A stretch of 64,000 nucleotides of DNA from RYN-230 sp963770545 (GTDB lineage: Bacteria > Actinomycetota > Actinomycetes > Streptosporangiales > Streptosporangiaceae), in contig CAVYQF010000034.1 in the NCBI GenBank assembly GCA_963770545.1, forward strand, positions 186,001-250,000. The letters run 5' to 3'. A program made the translations under genes and the position numbers. This document shows positions 50,164 through 58,808 of this stretch, piece by piece. The notes under the pieces were generated by a model. The model did no database searches, was not told the origin of the DNA, and saw only the letters and a list, made by a program, of their open reading frames with translations. The first letter of the stretch is position 1. Each line of letters opens with the position of its first letter.

Positions 50164-51005
50164 CTACCCCCTCGAGCCTGGCTCCCTCGGGGCTGGCTGT
50201 CCCGCGGCGGCCCGAATACCCGCCCGCCCGGCTTCCCGACGCCAGAGTGTCACTGCATCCCTGAGCCTCCAGTGTCCGCTCAGGCACAGCCCCACGAACG
50301 CGACCGCCGCAGCCAGCATGACCATCGGGGTAAGCACCCGCACCGCGAAGTGGTCGATGTGCCAGAGCAGGAGACTGTGCTGGAGATAGGGGTTTCCCGG
50401 CATGTTGGCGATCGTTCCGGCGGCCAGGCGACCTAGCACCAGCCAGTCCAGCCGCGACGCGGGGTAGAGGACCAGCACGCAGATGATCATCGCGTCGTAC
50501 CAGGGCAGCTGGTAGGGCCAGAGGAACAGCCAGGCGGCGCAGAGGGCGACCGTGGGCCGGATGGCGGGACGCGTGACCGCGCCCGACGGCAGCCGGCGCA
50601 GGGCCCTGATCGCCACCCCGACCACCAGGATGGTGGCGATCAGCCCGAAGTCGTGATGCCAGCCGTGCGGGAGGAGTGCCCGGTAGAAGTTGTCAGCACT
50701 GCTCTGGTTGCGCCTGCTGAGCAGGGCCCGGACCGCCGGTGTCCCGAAGTAGGCGTAGCTGGGTACCAGAACCGCGAGGGCGGCGGCGCCCGCGAGAGCC
50801 AGGGCGCGGAGAGAGCGGCGCAGTCCCTGGCGGCCACGTCCCGGGCGGCCACGTCCCGGGCGGCCACGTCCCTGGCGATCACGAGCCGGGCTGGGCCGCG
50901 AGCCAGGGCCGCCAAGTCAGAGGCCTGCCGCGCCGTTGGTGCCGTCGGGGGATCCTCCGGCTCCAGGGCAGGGATTTCCCCCGTGGCACTGGTGTCGCTG
51001 CTCAT
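50164..51005 (-). pseudogene. Decayed GT-C polyprenyl-phosphate mannosyltransferase (MptB-like)
   Basis: The N-terminal part (51005 to about 50830) reads MSSDTSATGEIPALEPED and ends in VAARD repeats. The frame then changes, and LRRSLRALALAGAAALAVLV, FYRALLPHGWHHDFGLIATI and LCAAWLFLWPYQLPWYD follow to 50164. This is the C-terminal membrane part of an alpha-1,6-mannosyltransferase-type GT-C protein. Full-length relatives have well over 400 residues; here the first membrane helices and catalytic loop are missing. A 15-bp repeat tract sits exactly at the junction and frame change. The product would not be functional. The family name is my best match, not certain. Confidence 0.6.
50830..50874. 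repeat. Three 15-bp repeats at the mannosyltransferase deletion point
   Basis: Three units of GCGGCCACGTCCCGG (VAARD on the minus strand) mark the place where the N-terminal part of the decayed gene ends and the frame-shifted C-terminal part begins. Confidence 0.9.
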
Positions 51006-51592
51006 TGTCCCCTAGCGGTCGGTCGCGGCTGATCGGTCGAGTGCCAGGCGCAGACGACGACCGGCAAGGGCCGAGAATAGCCGGAACTTCCGCATGAATG
51101 GGACGAAATTAAAAGATCTGCAAGTAACCACTGAATTGTTCTGTGTCAGCAGTACTTGACGCATGTGACAAGAACGCGCTGGCTAATATTCTGCTTTCGA
51201 ATTACTTTTAGCCCGGCTGCGCGGGGTGTCCGTACGTGACCGGCGGGGTGATTGAGATCAAAGTCACTTGTGAGGTAGGAGTCAGCGCCGGGCATGGCCT
51301 GCCCCACCGGGCCGGGCGCGACCGAGGCGGCCAGGGTGCGAAGCGAACGCGGTGAAGGCCGTCCGGAAAGGCGCTAAAAAATGGCGTCTCCCGATATTCT
51401 GATTCTCCGTGCAACCAAAGAGATAAGGCGGCTCCTCCACCATTTTCCGGGGCACCGCACTGCCTTTCGGTCGCGATGAGCCATTGCCCGCGGGGGTGAT
51501 ATTGAACGGGTGATATTGAACGTCGCCGGGCCCGGGCCGATGGCCGGCCATCTGGCCTACCCCCGGGTCCCCCCCACTCCTCGGAGTGTCCT
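51006..51592. other. Gene-free, AT-richer stretch
   Basis: I see no supported gene. The part around 51080-51220 is clearly richer in A and T than the rest of the window and could hold the promoter of the decayed mannosyltransferase gene. A 13-bp direct repeat GGTGATATTGAAC lies near 51500-51525. Open frames in the rest have shadow-like composition. Confidence 0.5.
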
Positions 51593-52699
51593 CTACTCCC
51601 CCGTGATGCGCCCGGTGCCGGTCCGGTGCCGGTCCGCGTTGTAGGACTGCCAGCGGACCGGGTGCTGTCCCCGGGGGAGCGCGTAGGCAAAGAACTTCTG
51701 GTCTCCCACCCGGATGGCCTGGACCCGGAGGGCCTGGCCGCTGGCCAGGGTGATGATCACGTGCTCCACGTCCGCCGCCGCGGTCCCGTAGACCACGACG
51801 AATGGCCCACTGGCCGAGCCCAGCACCGTCGTTCCCTGCGGCGAGGAGACGGCGTCACAGACGCTGTATGTGCCGCCATTGCCGCGGGTTACCACGCACT
51901 CGCCCCACGGTCCCACGTAGGCCACGGCGGACCAGGCGTGGCCGTGCGCCGTTCCGGACCCGATCAGATGAGCGGCGCGAGGCATTCCCGTCTGACCCGG
52001 CCGCAGCCACACGCCAGTGTTCAGCGTCGCATCCGGTGCGTTGAACGGGATCGCCGAGGCCAGTTCCCCGCGTGCCGAATAGGCGGTGATGCTGCTGACC
52101 TGCACGCTCCGCGGAACGGCGTAGGCCACGAAGCGGGTTCCGTAGACGGAGACCGGATGCAGGGTGAGCGCCGCGCCGTCGGACAGCCGGACCGTGACAT
52201 AGCGGACTGCCGCGCTCACTGGCCCGAATTGGACGTCGGTGAAGCCGTCGGAGGTGCCCGTGAATGAGACCGGATTCGCCCGGCTGGGTCGAGGACCGGG
52301 GACCGGACCGCAGTTGCGGGCTGAGATCACTGTGAAGCACTGGCGGGCCCGCGCGGCGCCGGCCGGGCCCGGCCTGGAGGCGGTGAGCCGCCAGGGCCGG
52401 CCCCCCGCGGTGCCCGAGGCGATCAGCCCGGCTGGAGCGTGCGGTCCCGGCGGGTACACGGTCACGGCGGGGTGCCGGGGCCCGATCAGGGTTGGCTGGG
52501 AGGCCTGCTGGTGCAGGAGGACCGGGACGGCGACGCCCACCGCCAGCACCGCCAGGCCCGCTGCGGCCGCGAGGCGCCGCCGGACCCGGATCAGCCGGCC
52601 CTGCCGGACCGCCTGGTCCAGCGGCGCCTGGCGCGGCGTGATGGCCTGAAACGCCTGGTCGAGCCGCTCTTGCAGGTCGTGCTCGTCGCTGATGCTCAC
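51593..52699 (-). CDS. Membrane protein paired with ECF sigma factor
   Basis: The 368-residue protein has a cytoplasmic N-terminus of about 45 residues (LQERLDQAFQAITPRQAPLD), one membrane segment (LAAAAGLAVLAVGVAVPVLL, about residues 47-66) and a large extracytoplasmic beta-rich part. The GTG start overlaps the sigma factor stop (GTGA), so it is in the position of an anti-sigma factor. The zinc-binding HxxxCxxC motif of ZAS-type anti-sigma factors is absent. It is a candidate non-canonical anti-sigma or sensor of the SigE family. Similar SigE-neighbour proteins are common in actinobacteria. Confidence 0.75.
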   Translation of the reverse strand: MSISDEHDLQERLDQAFQAITPRQAPLDQAVRQGRLIRVRRRLAAAAGLAVLAVGVAVPVLLHQQASQPTLIGPRHPAVTVYPPGPHAPAGLIASGTAGGRPWRLTASRPGPAGAARARQCFTVISARNCGPVPGPRPSRANPVSFTGTSDGFTDVQFGPVSAAVRYVTVRLSDGAALTLHPVSVYGTRFVAYAVPRSVQVSSITAYSARGELASAIPFNAPDATLNTGVWLRPGQTGMPRAAHLIGSGTAHGHAWSAVAYVGPWGECVVTRGNGGTYSVCDAVSSPQGTTVLGSASGPFVVVYGTAAADVEHVIITLASGQALRVQAIRVGDQKFFAYALPRGQHPVRWQSYNADRHRTGTGRITGE

Positions 52700-53199
52700 G
52701 ACAGCCCCCCATCCACGAGTTCGGTACTGGTGCGGAGGGCGGCCAGGGCCCGGGAGGCCTGGCTTTTCACTGTGCCGACCGAGCAGCCTAGGGTGACCGC
52801 AGCCTCGGTCTCGGTGAGCCCCACCCAGTAGCGCAGCACCACCACGGCGCGTTGCCGGGGTCCTAGCCGCTGGAGCGCCGCGATCAGCGCCATCCGCTCG
52901 TCGTGACGGCCGGTCGCGTCGGCTACGGCATGCTCCGGGAGGTGGTCCGTGAGGTGCTCGGGCACCCGGTGCTTGCGGAACCGGTTCCGGTTCTCGTTGA
53001 TCACGATCTGGCGCACGTAGGCGTCCGGGTTGCCACTCCGCCTGACCCGGGGCCATGAGGCGTAGGCGCGGGCGAACGCGGCTTGCACCACGTCCTCGGC
53101 GTGGCCCTGATCCCCGGTGAGCCCATACGCCAGCCGGACCATACTCGGCCACCGGCCGTGCATGAACTCGCGGAACTCCTCCCCTGACCGCTCGTCCAT
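52696..53199 (-). CDS. SigE-family ECF RNA polymerase sigma factor
   Basis: The 167-residue sigma-70 factor has region 2 (FREFMHGRWPSMVRLAYGLT and HAEDVVQAAFARAY, residues about 8-50) and region 4 (LGPRQRAVVVLRYWVGLTET and CSVGTVKSQASRALAAL, about 108-155), with no region 1 or 3. It belongs to the SigE-like ECF group of Streptomyces and relatives. ATG at 53199 has AGGGGG eight bases upstream; a longer GTG-started form is less likely. It is translationally coupled to the membrane protein gene downstream. Confidence 0.9.
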   Translation of the reverse strand: MDERSGEEFREFMHGRWPSMVRLAYGLTGDQGHAEDVVQAAFARAYASWPRVRRSGNPDAYVRQIVINENRNRFRKHRVPEHLTDHLPEHAVADATGRHDERMALIAALQRLGPRQRAVVVLRYWVGLTETEAAVTLGCSVGTVKSQASRALAALRTSTELVDGGLS

Positions 53200-53295
53200 G
53201 GGCCACACCCCCTTCGTCCCTACAGACCACGGGTGTGCCTCGTACCGTTGCACGCCCTGCGACACCGCGGGAAGGGGCGCAGGCCGGGGGTGGGC

Positions 53296-54474
53296 TCAGA
53301 CGATCGCGTCGTACGCCGCCGCCTGCAGCGCCTCGTGCACGGGCGGCGGCTGCGGACGGTCGAACATCCGCTGGGTCAGCACGATGACGGTCAGGTCCCG
53401 GACCGGATCCGCCAGCCAGGTGGTGCCGAAGCCGCCCGCCCAGCCGAACGCGCCCGCCCGGGCCCCGGCGGTGACCACCGAGGTGCAGAAACCCCAGCCG
53501 ATCTCGTCGAAGAAGCCCGGGCCAAGGCCACCGCGCGCCTTCTGGGCCGGGGTCAGCTGGTCCCGGGTCATCTCGGCGACTGCGGCCACCGGCAGCACCG
53601 GATCCCCGCCGTGCAGCAGCATCCGGGTGAACGCGAGCAGGTCGTCGGCGGTCGAGACCAGTCCCGATGCCCCATCACAGAACGCCCGCGGCCTGCTCCA
53701 CAAACCCTCCGGTCCGTCCCAGACCTCCAGCCCGCCTTCGGGAGCGGACCGGAACGCGGACGCGAGCCGCCCGGTGTGCGGGGTCCAGAACGCCGTGTCG
53801 GGCATGCCGAGCGGTTCGAACAGTCGAGTCCGGAGCACGTCCGCGAACGGCTGGCCTGCCGCCCGTTCCAGGAGAACCCCCAGGACCGAGGCCCCGGTGT
53901 TGTAGAACCAGCGCTCACCGGGCTGGGCCAGCAGCGGCAGCGAGCCGAGGCCCGCGATCCAGACGTCCGAGCTGGGCTGCACGGCCGGGTCCGGCGGCCC
54001 GATCGTGGCCAGGTGCAGCGCGCTGGCCTGCGCGACCACCGGCCACGGCTGCTCCGCGCTGAACATCTCGGCGCCGTCGCCGAACCCGAACGTGAACGTG
54101 AGCAGATCGCGCACGGTGACCGGACGCCCGGCCGGGACGGTGTCGTCCAGCGGGCCGTCGATCCGGCGCAGTACCCGCCGGTCGGCCAGTTCGGGCAGCA
54201 GTTTGTCCACCGGCTCGTCCAGGGCCAGCAGCCCTTCACCGGCCAGGGCCAGAGTCGCCGCGCCGGTCACCGGCTTGGTGATGGACGCGATGCGGAACAG
54301 TGAATCGCGCCGGACCGGGGGGCCGCCGACAGACAGCGACCCCAGCGCCTCGACGTGCACCTGATCACCCCGGGCGACCAGGGCCACCAGGCCGGGCACC
54401 GTCTCGTCCGCCACGTGCTCGGCCGCGGTCACGCTGAAGCGGCGCAGACCCTCCGCGGTCAGCAGGTCAGGCAT
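53296..54474 (-). CDS. Serine hydrolase (class C beta-lactamase fold)
   Basis: The 392-residue protein has the catalytic SxxK motif in FRIASITKPVTG (about residues 61-72) and the YxN motif in RWFYNTGASVLG (about 187-198). The third motif, usually HxG or KTG, is GWAGGFGT here, as in many esterase-like members. No signal peptide is seen, so it is cytoplasmic. It may hydrolyse esters or peptides rather than beta-lactams. It is a single gene between the sigma factor and hrpA. Confidence 0.88.
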   Translation of the reverse strand: MPDLLTAEGLRRFSVTAAEHVADETVPGLVALVARGDQVHVEALGSLSVGGPPVRRDSLFRIASITKPVTGAATLALAGEGLLALDEPVDKLLPELADRRVLRRIDGPLDDTVPAGRPVTVRDLLTFTFGFGDGAEMFSAEQPWPVVAQASALHLATIGPPDPAVQPSSDVWIAGLGSLPLLAQPGERWFYNTGASVLGVLLERAAGQPFADVLRTRLFEPLGMPDTAFWTPHTGRLASAFRSAPEGGLEVWDGPEGLWSRPRAFCDGASGLVSTADDLLAFTRMLLHGGDPVLPVAAVAEMTRDQLTPAQKARGGLGPGFFDEIGWGFCTSVVTAGARAGAFGWAGGFGTTWLADPVRDLTVIVLTQRMFDRPQPPPVHEALQAAAYDAIV

Positions 54475-54569
54475 GGTCAGTCAGCTCCCTCGAGTTGAGG
54501 CTCAGCTCTATTGACGGACTTATTGACGTACCGGCCGCCGGAGATTCACCGCCGGCCGGGTCAGCCAGG

Positions 54570-57500
54570 CTAGCCGTGCAGCTGGTCCAGGGCCTTCTCG
54601 ATCCGGCGCTCGGACACCGGGCCGGAAGTGCCCAGGGTCTGGGCGAACAGGCTGACCCGCAGTTCCTCGATCATCCAGCGCACCTCGCGGACGTCCGGAT
54701 CGTCCCGCCGGGCGGGCGGGAGGTCAGCCAGGGTCTGCTGGTAGTCCTCGCTCACCCGCTGCACCACGGCCATCCGCTCCGCGTCGCGGCCCAGGGTCTC
54801 CGCCATCTTCTCGAGTCGCCGGCTCATCCCGCGCAGGTAGCGGACCAGATCGGGAAGCCGCCGCGCCCCGGTCTCGGCGACGAACCCCGGATGCACCAGC
54901 CGGGCCAGCTGGGCGCGCAGGTCGCTGAACGCGGCTCGAACCGGAGGGCTGGGCGTCGCGGCCAGGCTGGCCTCGACCTGGTGCGCCTCGCCGAGCGTCC
55001 GGGCGGCGAGCGCGACCACGTCCGCGGTGCGGGCGGCCAGCGCCGACCGCGCCGCCTCCAGCAGCCGGGCGAAGCCCGCCTCGTCCCACGCCGGGCCGCC
55101 CGCCTCGGTGATCACCTGGTCCGCGGCGGCGGCCGCGCAGTCGTCGAGTAGCGCGTCGGTGCTGGGGTACGGGTGCCGGCTCATGGCCAGCTTGGCGCTG
55201 ACCGGCAGGCGGCTGGCCACGGCCCGGGCTCCAGAGGGCACCTGGAGCAGGAGCAGGCGGCGGGTACCGCGCAGCATGGCCGCATCCGCCTGGGCCCGTG
55301 TCTCGAACAGCCGGACGTCGACCGCGTCGCCGGTGTCGGCCAGCGCCGGGTACGCGCGGACCTCTCCGTGGCTGAACACCCGGGGCAGGGTGCCGATATC
55401 CCAGGTCCGCAGTCCGGTCCGGGTGATGCCGGTGGCCGCCTGGCTGAGCGTGGCCTGGAGCCGGGGGCGCAACCGGCGGCGCAGTTCGTCCAGGTCCTTG
55501 CCTTCGGCGAGCACCCGGCCGTCCTCCACGACCCGGAAGGTGATCCGCAGGTAGGCGGGCAGCCGGGACAGATCCCACGCGGACCGGGGGATGTGCACCC
55601 CGCCGAGCCGGGACAGTTCGGTGCCGAGCGCGTCCAGCAGGTCCCCGCGGGCCGGGCCGAGCCGGGGGAGTACCGCCCGGGCCGTATCCGGTACCGGCAC
55701 GAACGTGGTCCGCAACTGCTTGGGCAGCGACCGGATCAGCTCGGTCACCATCTCCTGGCGCAGGCCGGGCACCTGCCAGCTGAACTCTTCCGCACTCACC
55801 TGGTTCAGCCGGGCCAGCGGGATGTCCACGCTCACCCCGTCGTCCGGCTCACCCGGCGCGAACTCATAAGACACCGGGAGGTCGTCCCACCGGGCCGGGT
55901 AGTTGTCCGGGCTGATCTCCTCGGGTGACGCCGCGATCAGATCGGCGGGGGAGAGGTCCAGCAGCGCCGGGTCGGCCGCGCGGGCCTGCTTCCACCAGGT
56001 GTCGAAATGCCGGGCGGAGATCACCTCGGCCGGGATCCGCCGGTCGTAGAACGCGAACAGGGCGCTGTCGTCGGCGATGAGCCCGCGCCGCCTGGCCTTG
56101 CGTTCCAAGTCCTCGGCGTCAGCCAGCGTCTGCTGGTTGCGGGCGAAGAACTTGTGGTGGGTCTGCCAGTCGCCCTCGACCAGGGCGTGCGTGATGAACA
56201 GATCCCGGGCCCCCGCGGGGTCGATCCGGCCGAACATGACCGTCCGGGCGGCCACGATCGGCAGCCCGTACAGGCTGACCTTCTCGGTAGCCACCGCCGC
56301 CCCGCGCCGCGCGTCCCAGCGCGGTTCGCTGTAGCTGCGCCGGACCAGGTGCGCGGCCAGGGACTCGGCCCATTCGGGCTCGATGCGGGCCGCGACCCTG
56401 GCCCACAGCCGCGAGGTCTCTACTAGTTCCGCCGCGACCACCCACTGCGGTGGCTTCCTGGCCAGGGACGAGTCCGGGAAGATGGCGAACCGGGTCCCGC
56501 GGGCCCCGGCGAACTCGGTCAGCGGCCGCCGCTTTCCGCGCGCCCTGGCCTCGGTGTCCTGCATGCCGATGTGCGACAGCAACCCCGAGAGCAGGGACAT
56601 GTGCACCCGGTCAGCCAGCTCGGCCGGGAAGTGGGTACCGGGTTCGGCGTCGGGGGCCGGAACCTCGGGCGCCGCCAGCCCGGCGCGGCCCGCCCGCGGC
56701 CGGACCCGGCCCCGCCGCTGGCCCGCGCCCTTCTGCTGCGCGCCAGGCTGCTGGGGGGACAGGCTGGCGCCGCGCCGCTCCCGGCCCGCCTGGATGCCGA
56801 GGTCCGCGGCGGCCTGCCGGAGTTGCCCGTACACATCCTGCCACTCGCGCACCCGCAGGAAGTGCAGGTACTCACGCCGGCACAGCCGCCGGAACGCGGA
56901 CGTGGACAGCTGGCTCTGCCGCTCGCGCAGGTAGTCCCACAGGTTCAGGAAGGCCAGGAAGTCCGAGCCCGGCTCCGCGAACCGGGCGTGCATCTCGTCG
57001 GCCGCCTGCCGCGCGTCCGCGGGCCGCTCCCGGGGGTCGATGATGGACAGTCCGGCCGTGATGATCAGCACTTCCCGGACGCAGCCGTGGCGGCCCGCCT
57101 CGAGGATCATCCGCCCGAGCCGCGGGTCCAGCGGTAGCCGGGACAGCTTGCGGCCGGTTTCGGTCAGCCGGGTCCGGCCCCGGCCCGGCGCGTGCCCCGG
57201 GGAGAAGGCGCCAAGCTCTTCGAGCAGCCGCACGCCGTCCGCGATGTTCCTGGACTCGGGCGGCTCGACGAACGGGAAATCGGTCATGTCGCCCAGGTCC
57301 AGCGCGGCCATCTGGAGGATGACCGAGGCCAGGTTGGTCCGCAGGATCTCCGGGTCGGTGAACTCGGGGCGGCTCTCGAAGTCCGCCTCGCTGTAGAGCC
57401 GGATGCAGATGCCGTCCGACGTCCGCCCGCACCGGCCCTTCCGCTGGTTCGCCGAGGCCTGCGAGATCGGCTCGATCGGCAGCCGCTGGACCTTGGTCCG

Positions 57501-58658
57501 CTGGCTGTACCGGGAGATCCGCGCGGTGCCCGGGTCGATCACGTACCTGATGCCGGGCACGGTCAGCGAGGTCTCCGCGACATTGGTGGCCAGCACCACC
57601 CGGCGGGAGAAGTGACTCGCCTGGCCAGGCTTTCTATCAAACACTCGATGCTGCTCGGCCGCGGACAGCCGGGCGTAGAGCGGCAGCACCTCCAGCCCGT
57701 CCGTCCCGTCCAGCGCGTCGGCGGTGTCCCGGATCTCCCGCTCGCCGCTGAGGAAGACCAGGACGTCGCCGGGACTCTCGGCGCTCAGCTCGGTGAGCGC
57801 GTCCAGGATGCCCTGGACCTGGTCCTTCGGCTCCTGGTCCGGGTCGTCTGGGTCGGCCAGCGGCCGGTAACGCACCTCGACGGGGTAGGTCCGCCCCGAA
57901 ACCTCGACGATCGGCGCCCCGCCGAACTCCGAAAAATGATCACTGAAGCGCTGGGGGTCGATCGTGGCCGAGGTGATGATGACCTTGAGATCCGGGCGGC
58001 GGGGCAGCAGCTGCTTGAGGTAACCGAGGATGAAGTCGATGTTCAGGCTGCGCTCGTGCGCTTCGTCGATGATCAGCGTGTCGTAGCGGAGCAGCTGGCG
58101 GTCGCGCTGCAACTCGGTGAGCAGGATGCCGTCGGTCATCACCTTGATCAGCGTGCTGTCGCTGGACGTGTCGGTGAAGCGCACCTTGTAGCCGACCGTG
58201 GTGCCCAGCTCGGTGCCGAGCTCGCTGGCGATCCGCTCCGCGACGGTCCGCGCCGCGATCCGGCGCGGCTGGGTGTGCCCGATCTGCCCGGTTACCCCCC
58301 GGCCGAGCCCGAGGCAGATCTTGGGTAGCTGGGTGGTCTTCCCGGAGCCCGTCTCACCAGCGATGATCACCACCTGGTGATCCCGGATGGCCGCGGCGAT
58401 CTCGTCTTTGCGCTGGCTGACCGGGAGCTCCGGCGGGTAACGCAGCACGGGCACGCTGGCCCGGCGGGCCTCCGCCTGCGCCGTGGCCGTCTCCACCTCG
58501 GCGAGCACCCGGCCGAGGGCCTGCTCCCGCGCGCCGGAGTCGGGCAGCGCGGCAGCCTGCTCGGCGCGGCGGCCGAGCCGGCGCTGATCCCGGAGCATCA
58601 GCCCGGGGAGCCGGTCCTGAAGCTCGGCGAGCGAGGGGGTCACAGCGGAACTCTCCAT
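54570..58658 (-). CDS. hrpA: ATP-dependent RNA helicase HrpA
   Basis: The 1362-residue DEAH-box helicase has Walker A IIAGETGSGKTTQLPK (about residues 105-120), DEAH in LIIDEAHERSLNIDF, SAT in ITSATID, and the second RecA domain with VVLATNVAETSLTVPG and QRKGRCGRTSDG. A long C-terminal region (DUF3418) completes the HrpA form. It acts on RNA in mRNA processing and ribosome rescue. The start ATG at 58658 was chosen because the codons before it are Pro/Leu-rich shadow sequence. Length is typical for actinobacterial HrpA. A Lys/Arg/Ala-rich insertion lies near residue 660. Confidence 0.94.
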   Translation of the reverse strand: MESSAVTPSLAELQDRLPGLMLRDQRRLGRRAEQAAALPDSGAREQALGRVLAEVETATAQAEARRASVPVLRYPPELPVSQRKDEIAAAIRDHQVVIIAGETGSGKTTQLPKICLGLGRGVTGQIGHTQPRRIAARTVAERIASELGTELGTTVGYKVRFTDTSSDSTLIKVMTDGILLTELQRDRQLLRYDTLIIDEAHERSLNIDFILGYLKQLLPRRPDLKVIITSATIDPQRFSDHFSEFGGAPIVEVSGRTYPVEVRYRPLADPDDPDQEPKDQVQGILDALTELSAESPGDVLVFLSGEREIRDTADALDGTDGLEVLPLYARLSAAEQHRVFDRKPGQASHFSRRVVLATNVAETSLTVPGIRYVIDPGTARISRYSQRTKVQRLPIEPISQASANQRKGRCGRTSDGICIRLYSEADFESRPEFTDPEILRTNLASVILQMAALDLGDMTDFPFVEPPESRNIADGVRLLEELGAFSPGHAPGRGRTRLTETGRKLSRLPLDPRLGRMILEAGRHGCVREVLIITAGLSIIDPRERPADARQAADEMHARFAEPGSDFLAFLNLWDYLRERQSQLSTSAFRRLCRREYLHFLRVREWQDVYGQLRQAAADLGIQAGRERRGASLSPQQPGAQQKGAGQRRGRVRPRAGRAGLAAPEVPAPDAEPGTHFPAELADRVHMSLLSGLLSHIGMQDTEARARGKRRPLTEFAGARGTRFAIFPDSSLARKPPQWVVAAELVETSRLWARVAARIEPEWAESLAAHLVRRSYSEPRWDARRGAAVATEKVSLYGLPIVAARTVMFGRIDPAGARDLFITHALVEGDWQTHHKFFARNQQTLADAEDLERKARRRGLIADDSALFAFYDRRIPAEVISARHFDTWWKQARAADPALLDLSPADLIAASPEEISPDNYPARWDDLPVSYEFAPGEPDDGVSVDIPLARLNQVSAEEFSWQVPGLRQEMVTELIRSLPKQLRTTFVPVPDTARAVLPRLGPARGDLLDALGTELSRLGGVHIPRSAWDLSRLPAYLRITFRVVEDGRVLAEGKDLDELRRRLRPRLQATLSQAATGITRTGLRTWDIGTLPRVFSHGEVRAYPALADTGDAVDVRLFETRAQADAAMLRGTRRLLLLQVPSGARAVASRLPVSAKLAMSRHPYPSTDALLDDCAAAAADQVITEAGGPAWDEAGFARLLEAARSALAARTADVVALAARTLGEAHQVEASLAATPSPPVRAAFSDLRAQLARLVHPGFVAETGARRLPDLVRYLRGMSRRLEKMAETLGRDAERMAVVQRVSEDYQQTLADLPPARRDDPDVREVRWMIEELRVSLFAQTLGTSGPVSERRIEKALDQLHG

Positions 58659-58808
58659 GGAACGGGGCGGTAGGGCGGAGGGGGCAAGCAGAACGGGGCG
58701 GGACGGCCGTGTGCCAGGGTGCCAGTCCAGGCCCTGCTTACCCAACGCTTTTACCCGGCAACAACTTCCACGCTCCGCGCCCCCGCCTAGGTCACCCAGC
58801 CGGCCCAG

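Noticed and set aside
51120..51220. TTGACG and TAATAT as a sigma-70 promoter
   Set aside because: The spacing between them is 22 bp, too long for a standard promoter.
51208..51690. 160-codon minus-strand frame upstream of the sigma partner end
   Set aside because: It has no RBS and no domain, and overlaps the end of the partner gene on the same strand in another frame.
57192..58328. 378-codon plus-strand frame inside hrpA
   Set aside because: It is antisense to the helicase core motifs (Walker A, DEAH), which are unambiguous.
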